DNA from: Mycolicibacterium grossiae
GTDB taxonomy: Bacteria; Actinomycetota; Actinomycetes; Mycobacteriales; Mycobacteriaceae
DNA: 64,000 bases
Assembly (NCBI RefSeq): GCF_008329645.1
Contig: NZ_CP043474.1
Coordinates: forward strand, 2,604,001 to 2,668,000
Direction: 5' to 3'
The notes below the pieces were generated by a model. The model searched no databases. It was not told the origin of the DNA and saw nothing but the letters and a program-made list of their open reading frames with translations. Each line of letters opens with the position of its first letter. The first letter of the stretch is position 1. A program made the position numbers and the translations under genes. Positions 1 through 8,355 of the stretch are shown one piece after another.

Positions 1-1979
1 GAGAACCGTCCGGGTTTGTAGCCGCGCTTCTTGGCCCCGGGGGTGTCAGCGAAGAGCCGGCGAACGTGGTCGAACAGCCCGGTGTAGGTGGCGATGTTGG
101 ATCGCGGTGTGCGGCCGATCGGCTTCTGATCGATGCACACCACCCGCCGCACACCGTGGGGGTCGCCGAGCACCTCGCCCGAGGCGGTGACCTGCGTGGC
201 CTCAGCGAGTAGGTCGTCGTCGCGGGCGTCGTCCAACCGCACCGGACGGCCGAGGTGCTCACCGACGATCTCGGGTAGGGCCTGGGCGACGAGGCTCGAC
301 TTGCCCGACCCGGACACCCCGGTGACCGCGGTGAGGCAGCGCAACGGCACCGATACCGACAGATCATGCAAATTGTTGCGTTGCACACCAGCGAGTTGCA
401 GCCAGTCACTGCGCTCCCGCGGTGTGCGCGAGGCGACGCGGGTCTCGTCGCCGAACAGATAGCGGCGGGTGACCGAGTCGGTGACATCGGCCAGCCCGGC
501 CGGGGGACCGCTGTAGAGGATCTGGCCGCCGTCCAGCCCGGCGCCGGGCCCGATATCAACCAGCCAGTCCGCCGCGGCGATGACATCCAGCGAGTGCTCG
601 ACGACGAAGACGCTGTTGCCGCTGCGTTTGAGGCCGGCCAAGATGTCAAGCAAGGCGTCCCGGTCGCGGGGGTGCAGACCGGCCGACGGCTCGTCGAGGA
701 CGTAGACGACGCCGAACAGTTGTGACGAGAGTTGCGTCGCGAGCCGCACGCGCTGCAGTTCCCCGCCCGATAGCGTCGGCGTGCTGCGGGCCAGGGAGAG
801 GTATCCCAGTCCCAGATCGATGAGCGGTTGCAGCCGCTCCTGCAGCTCTGCGACCAATCGCTGTGCAGCGGCGCGCTTTTCGTCTGACATGTTGGGTGTT
901 TGCCGGACATCTGGTGCCGCGGCATGCGCGGAACCCCCGGCCACGACCCGCGCGTTGACCGCCGACTTTCGTGTCTTCTGGTTCAGGGCCGCACCGGAGG
1001 TGGCCGGCTTCCACCGCGGGCTGAGCACCCTGGCGCACAGCGCGGCGAGCTGGTCGAGGGTGAGCCGCGACAGCTCGGCGATGTCCAGACCTTCGAATGT
1101 CACCGACAGCGCTTCGGGTTTGAGCCGCTTTCCGTGGCACGCTGGGCACTGGCCGCTTCCAACGAACTGGGAGACCCGTTTCTTGACCCCGGCGCTCTTG
1201 GTGTTGGCGAACGTGTCGAGAACGTAGCGGCGCGCACCGATGAAGGTGCCCTGATAGCTGGGCTCCATCTCGGCCTTGACCGCGCGGCGGGTTTCGGCCG
1301 GGGTGAAACCGGCGTAGACCGGTACCGTCGGGCGGTCCTCGGTGAACAGAATCCAGTCGCGGTCCCTGCGCGACAGCGTCTTCCACGGAGCGTCGACGTC
1401 GTAGCCGAGCGTCACGAGGATGTCGCGCAGATTCTGCCCGTACCACGCCGGTGGCCACGACGCGATGGCACGCTCGCGGATCGACAACGACGGGTCGGGC
1501 ACCATCAGTGCTTCGGTCACCTCGTACACCCGGCCCATCCCGTGGCACGTCGGGCAGGCACCCTGCGGGGTGTTGGGCGAGAAATCCTCCGCGTAGAGCA
1601 TCGGCTGCTTCGACGGGTAGTTGCCCACCCGCGAATACAGCATGCGGATCAGGCTCGACAACGTGGTCACGCTGCCCACCGACGACCGGGCGCTGGTACC
1701 ACCGCGCTGCTGCCGCAACGCGACCGCGGGTGGCATCCCTTCAATCGAATCGACATCAGGCACGCCCGCCTGATCGATCAGACGCCGCGCATACGGCGCC
1801 ACCGACTCCAGGTACCGCCGCTGAGACTCGGCGAAGAGCGTGCCGAAGGCCAGCGATGACTTGCCCGAACCCGACACCCCGGTGAACGCGACGAGGGCAT
1901 CACGCGGCACCTCCACGTCGACGCCGCGCAGATTGTGCTCGCGGGCACCGCGCACCCGAACTCTATTATCTGGCTCCAC
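1..1979 (-). CDS. UvrA-like ABC excinuclease subunit (3' end outside window)
   Basis: This is a UvrA-family protein with two ABC ATPase domains, related to the DNA-damage recognition subunit of nucleotide excision repair. The GTG start at 1979 is preceded by GAGGAG seven bases upstream. An ATG just upstream opens only a six-codon frame. Visible motifs are a first Walker A GVSGSGKS (about residues 34-41), CxxC pairs such as CPTCHG and CPACHG, an ABC signature LSGGELQRVRLA (about 401) followed by LDEPSAGLHP, and a second Walker A GVSGSGKS (about 552). About 659 codons are present and the C-terminal signature and Walker B lie beyond the left edge. The second Walker A comes early, so the protein looks shorter than housekeeping UvrA (about 950 residues). 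It is more likely an accessory UvrA paralogue than the main repair protein. Confidence 0.9.
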   Translation of the reverse strand, partial: MEPDNRVRVRGAREHNLRGVDVEVPRDALVAFTGVSGSGKSSLAFGTLFAESQRRYLESVAPYARRLIDQAGVPDVDSIEGMPPAVALRQQRGGTSARSSVGSVTTLSSLIRMLYSRVGNYPSKQPMLYAEDFSPNTPQGACPTCHGMGRVYEVTEALMVPDPSLSIRERAIASWPPAWYGQNLRDILVTLGYDVDAPWKTLSRRDRDWILFTEDRPTVPVYAGFTPAETRRAVKAEMEPSYQGTFIGARRYVLDTFANTKSAGVKKRVSQFVGSGQCPACHGKRLKPEALSVTFEGLDIAELSRLTLDQLAALCARVLSPRWKPATSGAALNQKTRKSAVNARVVAGGSAHAAAPDVRQTPNMSDEKRAAAQRLVAELQERLQPLIDLGLGYLSLARSTPTLSGGELQRVRLATQLSSQLFGVVYVLDEPSAGLHPRDRDALLDILAGLKRSGNSVFVVEHSLDVIAAADWLVDIGPGAGLDGGQILYSGPPAGLADVTDSVTRRYLFGDETRVASRTPRERSDWLQLAGVQRNNLHDLSVSVPLRCLTAVTGVSGSGKSSLVAQALPEIVGEHLGRPVRLDDARDDDLLAEATQVTASGEVLGDPHGVRRVVCIDQKPIGRTPRSNIATYTGLFDHVRRLFADTPGAKKRGYKPGRF

Positions 1980-2180
1980 TACTCATCTCCTCGTCCGACG
2001 AGGCTAGCCATGGCGGCGGGACATCCCACTGTCGATGCGTGCCACAACCCTGACGTCCCGTGCCAGCTTGGCCCGCAGAGGACGGCCGGGCTGCGCATTC
2101 CTTTTGAAGGATGCTGCGGGCCCCTCCACAAGATGCACGCCCGGCGAGGTGCTGCGCTCGGTGGTGCTGATCTGACGAAG

Positions 2181-3212
2181 TTACGGCGACGGATCGAGCC
2201 GGTCCTGCAGGTTCGCGGTGTCCTGCCGGGCCAGGTGCCGGTAGTCTCCGGGAGTGATCCCGGTGATCGCCCGAAACGAGCGGTAGAAGTTGGTGTCGTT
2301 GGAAAACCCCACCTCTCGGGCGATCGCCTCAATGGGCAGGTCGGTCCGGTTTGTCAGTAGCCGCTGAGCGGCGGCGACCCGCATGGTGCGCAGATGCGCG
2401 GTCACGGTTTGTCCGGTGCCCTCGAACAATCGGTGCAGAGTGCGGCGGGACACGTGGCAGCCGACGGCGATCCGGTCCACATCGAGGTCTGGGTCGCCGA
2501 GGTGGTGGCGCAGGTAAGCAAGGGCCCGCTCGCGCTGCAGCAGCAGCGGAAGGTCTTGTACACCTCGAGTTCTCGCTGCGTAGGCGAGCAAGGAACTGGC
2601 CAGGTTCGCCCCGTACGGGGCCAGCAGGCCGGCTCCCTCCGGGTCGGTGGTTTGCGTAGCAGCCAAACTTTGGAAGAACGCGGACACCGACGAGAGCGCC
2701 CCGTCCACGGGGATCTCCACCGCGAGCAGATCAGTACTAGGCCGCAAGCCGGCGTCAGCGAATGCACGCTCGGCCGGTAGATGAACCACGACCTGCTCGT
2801 ACGGATCGCGGTAGTCCAACGAAAACGGCCGCGCGCTGGCATAGATCACCACCCGGCCAGGTCGGACTTCCGCGCTGTGGCCAGCCTGCGTGACGACTCC
2901 CGTGCCACGGCTCTGAAACAACGCGTATAGGTACTCCGCTTCGGCCCCCCGGGATATCAGAGTGCTGCTTCGACTGACCTTCTCGCCGCTGGCCCGCTTG
3001 ACGGACAGCGCAAAGTCACCGTAGTCGGCATAGCTAATCTCGCCGGAGAAACTCCGATCATAGGGGCTCGGCGCAACATCGACGTAAGCCTGGCGTCGCA
3101 CCGAGCGCCAATAGTCGACGGCGGCGTCAGCGTCGACCGCGTGGGTGGACCACGTCGCAGTTTCTGGAGACGTGGCCGCATCGCGCTCAGACAGTTCGTC
3201 GCCTCCCTCCAT
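2181..3212 (-). CDS. AraC-family transcriptional regulator
   Basis: This is a DNA-binding activator of the AraC/XylS family, about 343 residues. The N-terminal two thirds form an AraC-binding-like sensor domain. The C-terminal 115 residues (from about 230) carry two helix-turn-helix units, one around VDRIAVGCHVSRRTLHRLF and one around IEAIAREVGFSNDTNFYRSF. The ATG at 3212 was chosen because it gives a normal family length. The frame is open to another ATG at 3308, and neither start has a convincing ribosome binding site. It stands alone between the UvrA-like gene and a LuxR regulator on the same strand, so its target is not evident. The 270 bases upstream (3213-3482) hold no other gene. Confidence 0.85.
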   Translation of the reverse strand: MEGGDELSERDAATSPETATWSTHAVDADAAVDYWRSVRRQAYVDVAPSPYDRSFSGEISYADYGDFALSVKRASGEKVSRSSTLISRGAEAEYLYALFQSRGTGVVTQAGHSAEVRPGRVVIYASARPFSLDYRDPYEQVVVHLPAERAFADAGLRPSTDLLAVEIPVDGALSSVSAFFQSLAATQTTDPEGAGLLAPYGANLASSLLAYAARTRGVQDLPLLLQRERALAYLRHHLGDPDLDVDRIAVGCHVSRRTLHRLFEGTGQTVTAHLRTMRVAAAQRLLTNRTDLPIEAIAREVGFSNDTNFYRSFRAITGITPGDYRHLARQDTANLQDRLDPSP

Positions 3213-3482
3213 CGCTGAATCTACGCGATAGCGCCGCCAGACGCGTTCAGGATTGCGCCCACATTGTGTGGGAGTGCCCCGCCGGATCCGCGCATAACCT
3301 CTGTTCAAAGGTGCGGGGCCGTAGCTGCTGCGCCCCCACCACGAAGAAGATCGAGGTTTCCCCGGGTGCAGTTCCAGCGCGTCTCGCTTCTAGGCATTCG
3401 AGAGTGATCAATTCGTGTCTCACGCTCGGCGGTCAGGTCGGGGTGCGGGTGGTCCGGTGAATTCGTGGAGAGGTTGGGTTTT

Positions 3483-4514
3483 CTAGCGGGACGGTGCGCC
3501 GATGTGCGGTAGGAGTGCAGGCGGGATGTAGAGCCCGCGCCGCTGGGCGCGCACGGCGGCGAGCGCTCGGGTGTTGGCGTCGAGTTTGGTGAGGATGTGT
3601 TCGATGTGGGTGGCGATGGTGCGGACGGTGACGCCGAGGCGGTGCGCGGCTTCGGCGTTGTGTTGGCCGGCGATGAGCAGGCCAAGCACCTCGAGCTCGC
3701 GGCGGGTCAGGCCATGGAGGTCTAAGCATGGTGAGAGCACGACGACCGTGATCGCGTCGCGTGGTGCGAGATCGGGCAGAGCCAGGGCCGTCACGGTCAG
3801 GTAGTCGTCGGGTTCTCCGGACGGCGCGGGGAACAGGAAGCAGGCCCGAGGCCCATCGAGCATGGTGCTGACCGCGATCAGTGCCGGTGAACCGGGACGC
3901 AACGCCGGGTGGTCGGGTAGGCCGGGGACGGGGAGGACATCGCGTGACTGGGTGAGGATCACCCCGGCGGTCGCCGAGTGAATCAGCTGAGCCGCCGCGG
4001 TCGCCGAGCGTTGGGGGTCGACTGCGTGGGCCAGTGTCGGTGCGAGCGCGGCAAGCAGGTCGCGCGCGGTCTCCGATGGCACGGTGGCGCTGCTGGTGAA
4101 CAGGGCCAGAAAGCCCAGGTGCCGCCCGTCGGTGGCAAACAGGCACACGCCGAGGCCTTCGCGGAGGCCGGCGGGCAGTAGGCACTCCCACCACAACCGC
4201 AACTCGCTGGCGGGTACGGGGAAGTCTGCGACGCGCAGCGGGGTGTGGGAGCGGGTCATCCCCAGTTGTTCGATCTCCGCGACGTGAACGGGTCCTTCCA
4301 GGTAGGCGAGGGTGCGACGGTCCCACCCGGTGCTGAGCAGTGGGCGGTGTTCGCGGCGCTGCTCGTCGCAGAGTGCTAGCCACGCCGCGTCGAAGGGCAG
4401 CAGCCGGTGCAGCGGCTCGAACAGCGCCGCTGCGCGGTCGGACGGCTCGCCGGGCATGGCCGCAATCCGTGCCACCTCGTTGGCGATCTGCCCCGGGTCC
4501 GTTGGTCGATGCAT
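3483..4514 (-). CDS. LuxR-type (GerE HTH) transcriptional regulator
   Basis: This 343-residue regulator has an N-terminal sensor-like region of unknown ligand and a C-terminal GerE/LuxR helix-turn-helix at about residues 269-330, beginning LTRRELEVLGLL. The ATG at 4514 is preceded by AGAGGA at good spacing; the frame is open further upstream but that part overlaps the divergent gene. It is transcribed away from the dehydrogenase-PfpI cluster starting at 4680. The shared 165-base intergenic region contains an inverted repeat, ATCGG-N8-CCGAT. It is therefore a plausible regulator of that cluster, by inference from position only. Confidence 0.85.
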   Translation of the reverse strand: MHRPTDPGQIANEVARIAAMPGEPSDRAAALFEPLHRLLPFDAAWLALCDEQRREHRPLLSTGWDRRTLAYLEGPVHVAEIEQLGMTRSHTPLRVADFPVPASELRLWWECLLPAGLREGLGVCLFATDGRHLGFLALFTSSATVPSETARDLLAALAPTLAHAVDPQRSATAAAQLIHSATAGVILTQSRDVLPVPGLPDHPALRPGSPALIAVSTMLDGPRACFLFPAPSGEPDDYLTVTALALPDLAPRDAITVVVLSPCLDLHGLTRRELEVLGLLIAGQHNAEAAHRLGVTVRTIATHIEHILTKLDANTRALAAVRAQRRGLYIPPALLPHIGAPSR

Positions 4515-4546
4515 GTCGTCCTCTTGTCCGCTGCGACCATTCCTAT

Positions 4547-4564
4547 ATCGGTCGTTCTGCCGAT
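4547..4564. promoter_or_regulatory. Inverted repeat in LuxR/dehydrogenase divergent promoter
   Basis: ATCGG (4547-4551) and CCGAT (4560-4564) form a 5-8-5 inverted repeat between the divergent LuxR regulator and the zinc dehydrogenase. It could be the regulator's operator, but arms this short could occur by chance. Confidence 0.35.
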
Positions 4565-4679
4565 GCGCCACAGCACGGAGTTGGTGTTGGCTTGCGTTGG
4601 TGAGGGTCCACGGCTTCGAGACCAGGGTGGTGGCGAATTCCCCCTCTTGCCGGCAGGTAACCATCAGACGGGAGCGGAC

Positions 4680-5858
4680 ATGAAGGCAGTGGTGTACGAC
4701 GGGGCACGTCAGGTCACCGTAAAGGACGTGCCGGACGCCCGCATCGAGCGGCCCACCGACGTGCTGGTGCGCATCACCGCCACCAACATTTGCGGCTCGG
4801 ATCTGCACATGTACGAAGGCCGCACCGATTTCGAGACCGGCCGGTGGTTCGGCCACGAGAACCTCGGCGAGGTCATCGAAGTCGGCGGCGGAGTGGATCA
4901 GGTCCAGGTCGGTGACCGCGTCGTGCTCCCGTTCAACGTCGCCTGCGGGCATTGCAAGAACTGCGAGCGCGGGCTGACGAACTACTGCCTGACCGCGCAA
5001 CCGGTGGATGGGTGGGCCGGCGCCGCCTACGGGTTCGCCAACATGGGGCCATGGGCCGGCGGCCAGGCCGAGCTACTACGCGTCCCGTGGGGCGACTTCA
5101 ACTGCCTGCGGCTGGGCGAGGACTCCGAGGAGAAGGAGAACGACTACGTGATGCTCTCCGATGTCTTCCCGACCGGATACCACGCCACCGAGATGGCCGG
5201 CGTCAAGCCAGGCGACCAGACCGTCATCTTCGGCGCGGGACCCGTCGGGCTGATGGCCGCCCTGTCGGCCACCATCCGCGGGGCCAGCAAGGTGATGGTC
5301 GTCGATCGCCACCCCGACCGGTTGCGCCTGGCCGAGTCGATCGGCGCGATCGCGATCGACGACTCGAAGGTCGACCCAATCGAGGCGGTGCTCGAACAGA
5401 CCAAGGGGCTGGGCGCAGACAACGGCTGCGAGTGCGTCGGGTATCAGGCCCACGACCCCCAGGGCAACGAGCACCCGAACGACACGCTGAACAAGCTGGT
5501 GCAGGCGGTGCGGTTCACCGGCCGAATCGGCACGGTCGGAGTCTTCGTGCCGCAGGACCCCGGCGGCCCTGACGAGCTGGCCAAGAACGGCCAAGTGGCC
5601 TTCGACTTCGGCATGTTCTGGTTCAAGGGCCAAACAATGGGCAGCGGCCAGGCGCCGATCAAGAAGTACAACCGGCAGTTGCGCGACCTGATCGCCGCCG
5701 GCAAGGCCGAGCCGTCGTTCATCGTCAGCCACGAACTGCCGCTGGACCAAGCCCCCGACGCCTACTCCCACTTCGACGCACGCGACGACGGCTGGACCAA
5801 GGTCGTGCTCAAGCCCGGCGCCTCCGGCCACCAGAAGGCCGAAGCGGGAACCCGCTGA
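4680..5858 (+). CDS. Zinc-dependent dehydrogenase, glutathione-independent formaldehyde dehydrogenase-like
   Basis: This is a medium-chain zinc alcohol dehydrogenase, 392 residues, of the glutathione-independent formaldehyde dehydrogenase-like branch. It is expected to oxidise aldehydes or alcohols with NAD. Cys38 (NICGSD) and His59-Glu60 (GHEN) fit the catalytic zinc site. The structural zinc lobe is Cys89, Cys92, Cys95 and Cys103 in ACGHCKNCERGLTNYC. The Rossmann motif GAGPVG is at 185-190. The ATG at 4680 follows GGGAGCGG. It heads a run of same-strand redox and stress genes (PfpI, ABM, HbpS, LtrA, AKR), which suggests a role in detoxifying reactive carbonyls. The exact substrate cannot be read from sequence. 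Confidence 0.9.
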   Translation: MKAVVYDGARQVTVKDVPDARIERPTDVLVRITATNICGSDLHMYEGRTDFETGRWFGHENLGEVIEVGGGVDQVQVGDRVVLPFNVACGHCKNCERGLTNYCLTAQPVDGWAGAAYGFANMGPWAGGQAELLRVPWGDFNCLRLGEDSEEKENDYVMLSDVFPTGYHATEMAGVKPGDQTVIFGAGPVGLMAALSATIRGASKVMVVDRHPDRLRLAESIGAIAIDDSKVDPIEAVLEQTKGLGADNGCECVGYQAHDPQGNEHPNDTLNKLVQAVRFTGRIGTVGVFVPQDPGGPDELAKNGQVAFDFGMFWFKGQTMGSGQAPIKKYNRQLRDLIAAGKAEPSFIVSHELPLDQAPDAYSHFDARDDGWTKVVLKPGASGHQKAEAGTR

Positions 5859-5947
5859 CCCCCTCGTTTCGAGACTGAACCTCTTACGACACCAGCGGCC
5901 TGCCCGCACGGGCACGCCAACACCCCCCAGAGAAACGGAGCAGAACG

Positions 5948-6517
5948 ATGGCAGACGAATTGCGCGGAACGCGGGTCGCAATCCTGGCCGCAGACGGGGT
6001 CGAGCGCGTCGAACTGGAACAGCCCCGACAGGCGTTGCACGATGCCGGGGGCACCACCGAGCTGCTGTCCCTGCTTGACGGCGAGATTCAAGCCCGCAAC
6101 AACGACCTGGACGCAGCCGGAACGTTCTCAGTCGACGCCCTGGTGAAGTCCGCCGCGGTCGACGACTACGACGCGCTGCTGCTGCCCGGCGGCACGGTGA
6201 ACCCGGACAAGCTGCGCATCGACGATGCCGCGGTCACGTTCGTGCGCGACTTCGTGACCTCGGGCAAGCCGGTCGCCGCGATCTGCCACGGACCCTGGAC
6301 GCTGATCGAGGCCGGTGTCGCGGAGGGCCGAACGTTGACGTCCTATCCGAGCATCCGCACCGACCTGCGCAACGCCGGTGCCAACGTCGTGGACGAGGAG
6401 GTCGCCCACGACGGGAACCTGATCACCAGCCGCTCACCCGAGGACCTGCCGGCCTTCTGCGCGGCGATCGTGAAACTGTTCAGCCAGGCCGCACGGCCAG
6501 CCGGTGCGGGGGAGTGA
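5948..6517 (+). CDS. DJ-1/PfpI family protein (type 1 glutamine amidotransferase-like)
   Basis: This is a 189-residue PfpI/DJ-1 superfamily protein. The nucleophile elbow AICHGPW places Cys113 followed by His114, as in PfpI proteases and related deglycases or chaperones. The DGVE segment near residue 17-20 matches the usual N-terminal acidic element. Members act on glycated or damaged proteins or as stress-induced cysteine hydrolases; which activity applies here is not decidable. A GGAG lies about eight bases before the ATG. It follows the zinc dehydrogenase by 89 bases and is followed after three bases by the start of a decayed SRPBCC gene, so it was probably once in a longer operon. Confidence 0.9.
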   Translation: MADELRGTRVAILAADGVERVELEQPRQALHDAGGTTELLSLLDGEIQARNNDLDAAGTFSVDALVKSAAVDDYDALLLPGGTVNPDKLRIDDAAVTFVRDFVTSGKPVAAICHGPWTLIEAGVAEGRTLTSYPSIRTDLRNAGANVVDEEVAHDGNLITSRSPEDLPAFCAAIVKLFSQAARPAGAGE

Positions 6518-6520
6518 CTT

Positions 6521-6954
6521 GTGAGTAGCCCGGTGAGCAAGGTGGCGCACGCGGGCCGCAGTGTCGCCGGTCAGCTGATCCACCAGGTGCAACGCACATT
6601 GGGCAGCCAACCCACCCGCGCCGCCGACTCGGAACCGCGTTCGCGGTGGCGCAGCGTGACGATCAACAAGAGCCCGCCGGAGGTCATGCCGGACGGCCGG
6701 GTGCCCGAACCGCTCGCCGCGCTGGGCGACCTTCGTCGAAGTCCAGGTCCGTGAAGCGCCGGGGGGCAAGGGCACCGAACTCGCCGCGCGCCTTCGACAG
6801 CCAGAACCCGGCGGCCTTTAATCGGTCGGAGCGCGAATGTCAGGCGATGACCCCCGCCAGCAGGTCCGGGTGGCGCTGCGCCAAGCCAAACAACTCATCG
6901 AGGTCGGTGAGCTGCTGCGAGTCGACCCTGCCCCACACGGCACCCGCACCGCCG
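6521..6954 (+). pseudogene. Decayed SRPBCC/cyclase-dehydrase family gene (frameshift, stop, 3' deletion)
   Basis: The first frame (GTG at 6521) reads as an SRPBCC-family protein through VTINKSPPEVMPDGRV to about 6727. The protein-like reading then continues in the next frame (FVEVQVREAPGGKGTELAAR), meets an in-frame TAA near 6828, and resumes with MSGDDPRQQVRVALRQAKQL. At about 6954 it runs straight into the middle of a zinc dehydrogenase. At least one frameshift, one stop and a terminal deletion are therefore visible. In related mycobacteria, as I recall, such an SRPBCC gene sits directly upstream of a zinc alcohol dehydrogenase, so one deletion would have removed the adjoining ends of both genes. 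Confidence 0.8.
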
Positions 6955-7332
6955 GGGCGACGTCGTCGCGGTGTGGGGGCAGGCGGAGTCGGGCAGATGG
7001 CCGCCCGAGCGGCGATGCTGAAGGGCGCCGAGCAGGTCATCGTCATCGACCGGCTTGCCGAACGCCTGACCCAGGTGCGTCAATACATCGGGGCCGAAAT
7101 CCTCGACTACACAAAGGAGAGCGTCATCGCCGAGTTGAAGGAACGCACCGGCGGCCGCGGTCCCGACGTGTGCATCGAGGCCGTCGGCATGGAAGCTCAC
7201 GGCACCGGCGCCCTCGACACCGAGCACCTCGCCACCCACGTCATGCCCCTCGACGACGGTCCGCGGGGGTATCGAATGTTCAAGGAGAAGCAGGACGGCT
7301 GCGTCCGCGCCGTCTTCCAGCCGACCAAGTGA
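6955..7332 (+). pseudogene. Decayed zinc-dependent alcohol dehydrogenase (5' deletion, internal deletion, frameshift)
   Basis: This remnant begins inside the nucleotide-binding domain with GDVVAVWG, loses one G in the glycine loop (a frameshift near 6980), then reads AGGVGQMAARAAMLKGAEQ. It continues to CIEAVGMEAHGTGA and jumps directly to LATHVMPLDDGPRGYRMFKE. Roughly a hundred residues are missing between those blocks, and the whole catalytic N-terminal half, including the zinc ligands, is gone. It cannot encode an active dehydrogenase. It is a second, distinct paralogue of the intact enzyme at 4680-5858. The reading frame from 6985 to the stop is open, so a nonfunctional fragment could still be translated. 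Confidence 0.85.
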
Positions 7333-7338
7333 GGGAAC

Positions 7339-7647
7339 ATGATTCACGTTGCATTGTCAGTCACGCTGCACGCCAAGGCCGGCAAGGAAGAGGACGTCGC
7401 GCAGTTTCTCCGCGACGCGCGCCCAATCGTCGAGCAGGAGCCGGGGACGCGCGCTTGGTTCGCCCTTCGATTCGACGAGTCGACTTTCGGCATCTTCGAC
7501 GTGTTTCCCGACGACGCCGCCCGTCAAAGCCACCTGTCGGGGGGTGTCGGCCAGGCCCTTGCCGCGAAGGGCGGCGAGCTGTTCAGCGCAGAACCAAGCA
7601 TCCAGAACGTCGACGTGCTCGCCTACAAGCTGCCCGGCGCAGAGTGA
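7339..7647 (+). CDS. Antibiotic biosynthesis monooxygenase (ABM) domain protein
   Basis: This 102-residue protein has the ferredoxin-like ABM fold pattern: MIHVALSVTLHAKAGKEEDV at the start, a helix with EQEPGTRAWFALRFD, then FGIFDVFPDDAARQSHLSG. ABM proteins act as small cofactor-free monooxygenases or heme-degrading enzymes, usually as dimers. GAGGGA precedes the ATG by a few bases, six bases after the stop of the broken dehydrogenase. It is complete despite lying next to two decayed genes. The substrate is unknown. Confidence 0.85.
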   Translation: MIHVALSVTLHAKAGKEEDVAQFLRDARPIVEQEPGTRAWFALRFDESTFGIFDVFPDDAARQSHLSGGVGQALAAKGGELFSAEPSIQNVDVLAYKLPGAE

Positions 7648-7739
7648 TGAGGCCGGTCCATGACCCCGACGGAGGACACCGCGGCTAGGAGCAGCGGTGC
7701 AGTCGTCGAGCATTCCACGAAGATCGGAGCACATCCATC

Positions 7740-8153
7740 ATGACTTTCACTCAAAGCTCGGTGTCCCTCGATGATGCGCAGCGCATGATCGCCGCCGGGC
7801 GGGCCAAAGCCGAGGAGATCTCCTCGCCCTCCAACATCGCCGTCGTGGACGCGGGGGGCAACTTAGTCGCCCACGCGCGGATGGACGGCGCGTGGATCGG
7901 CAGTGTCGACATCGCGATCAATAAGGCGTTCACCGCACGTGCGCTCGACGTCTCAACCGAAGAGCTAGCCGCGGATGCCGCCCCCGGTAATCAGTTCTAC
8001 GGAGTACATGCGTCCAACCACGGACGGATCATGATCTTTGCCGGCGGGATACCGGTGCAACAAGGCGGCCAGATCGTAGGCGCGGTCGGCGTCAGTGGCG
8101 GCACCGGAGAACAAGACAAGTCCGTTGCGCAGGCGGCCGCTGAGGCGCTGTAG
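7740..8153 (+). CDS. HbpS/GlcG-family heme-binding protein
   Basis: This 137-residue protein belongs to the GlcG/HbpS family (DUF336): an N-terminal helix with LDDAQRMIAAGRAKAEE, the strand NIAVVDAGGNLVAHARMDGA, and the C-terminal GGIPVQQGGQIVGAVGVSGG. Characterised relatives bind heme or cobalamin and take part in redox sensing. There is no signal peptide, so this copy is probably cytoplasmic. A GGAG lies about eleven bases before the ATG. It sits between the ABM protein and LtrA, consistent with a heme/oxidative-stress theme, but this is inference. Confidence 0.88.
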   Translation: MTFTQSSVSLDDAQRMIAAGRAKAEEISSPSNIAVVDAGGNLVAHARMDGAWIGSVDIAINKAFTARALDVSTEELAADAAPGNQFYGVHASNHGRIMIFAGGIPVQQGGQIVGAVGVSGGTGEQDKSVAQAAAEAL

Positions 8154-8192
8154 CGACGACCGACGTCGACAAGCCGCGTATAGGAGAAAAAT

Positions 8193-8276
8193 ATGGCGGA
8201 CTCTTGTGAAAGCGTCGTGCTCTTTAGCCGAATGGAAGCACGGCGGCCGACAGGTCGTCGTCGCTGTTCATGGTGA
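8193..8276 (+). other. Possible remnant ORF with strong ribosome binding site
   Basis: TAGGAGAAAAAT immediately before an ATG at 8193 is one of the best ribosome binding sites in the area. The frame starts MADSCESVVLFSR and stops after only 27 codons. The opposite strand here also reads like the tail of a protein (ending DDDLSAAVLPFG). The stretch between HbpS and LtrA may be the scar of a lost gene. No family is recognised. Confidence 0.3.
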
Positions 8277-8355
8277 TCTGCACCGCCCGGCAATTCGGCG
8301 CTTGGGAGACGCTGGGCTCCGTGGCGTCCACGGTGAAGCGCCGCCCGAGAAAGCG

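Noticed and set aside
646..1859. Long frames on both strands inside the UvrA-like gene
   Set aside because: The UvrA reading frame has paired Walker motifs and an ABC signature; the others lack any domain.
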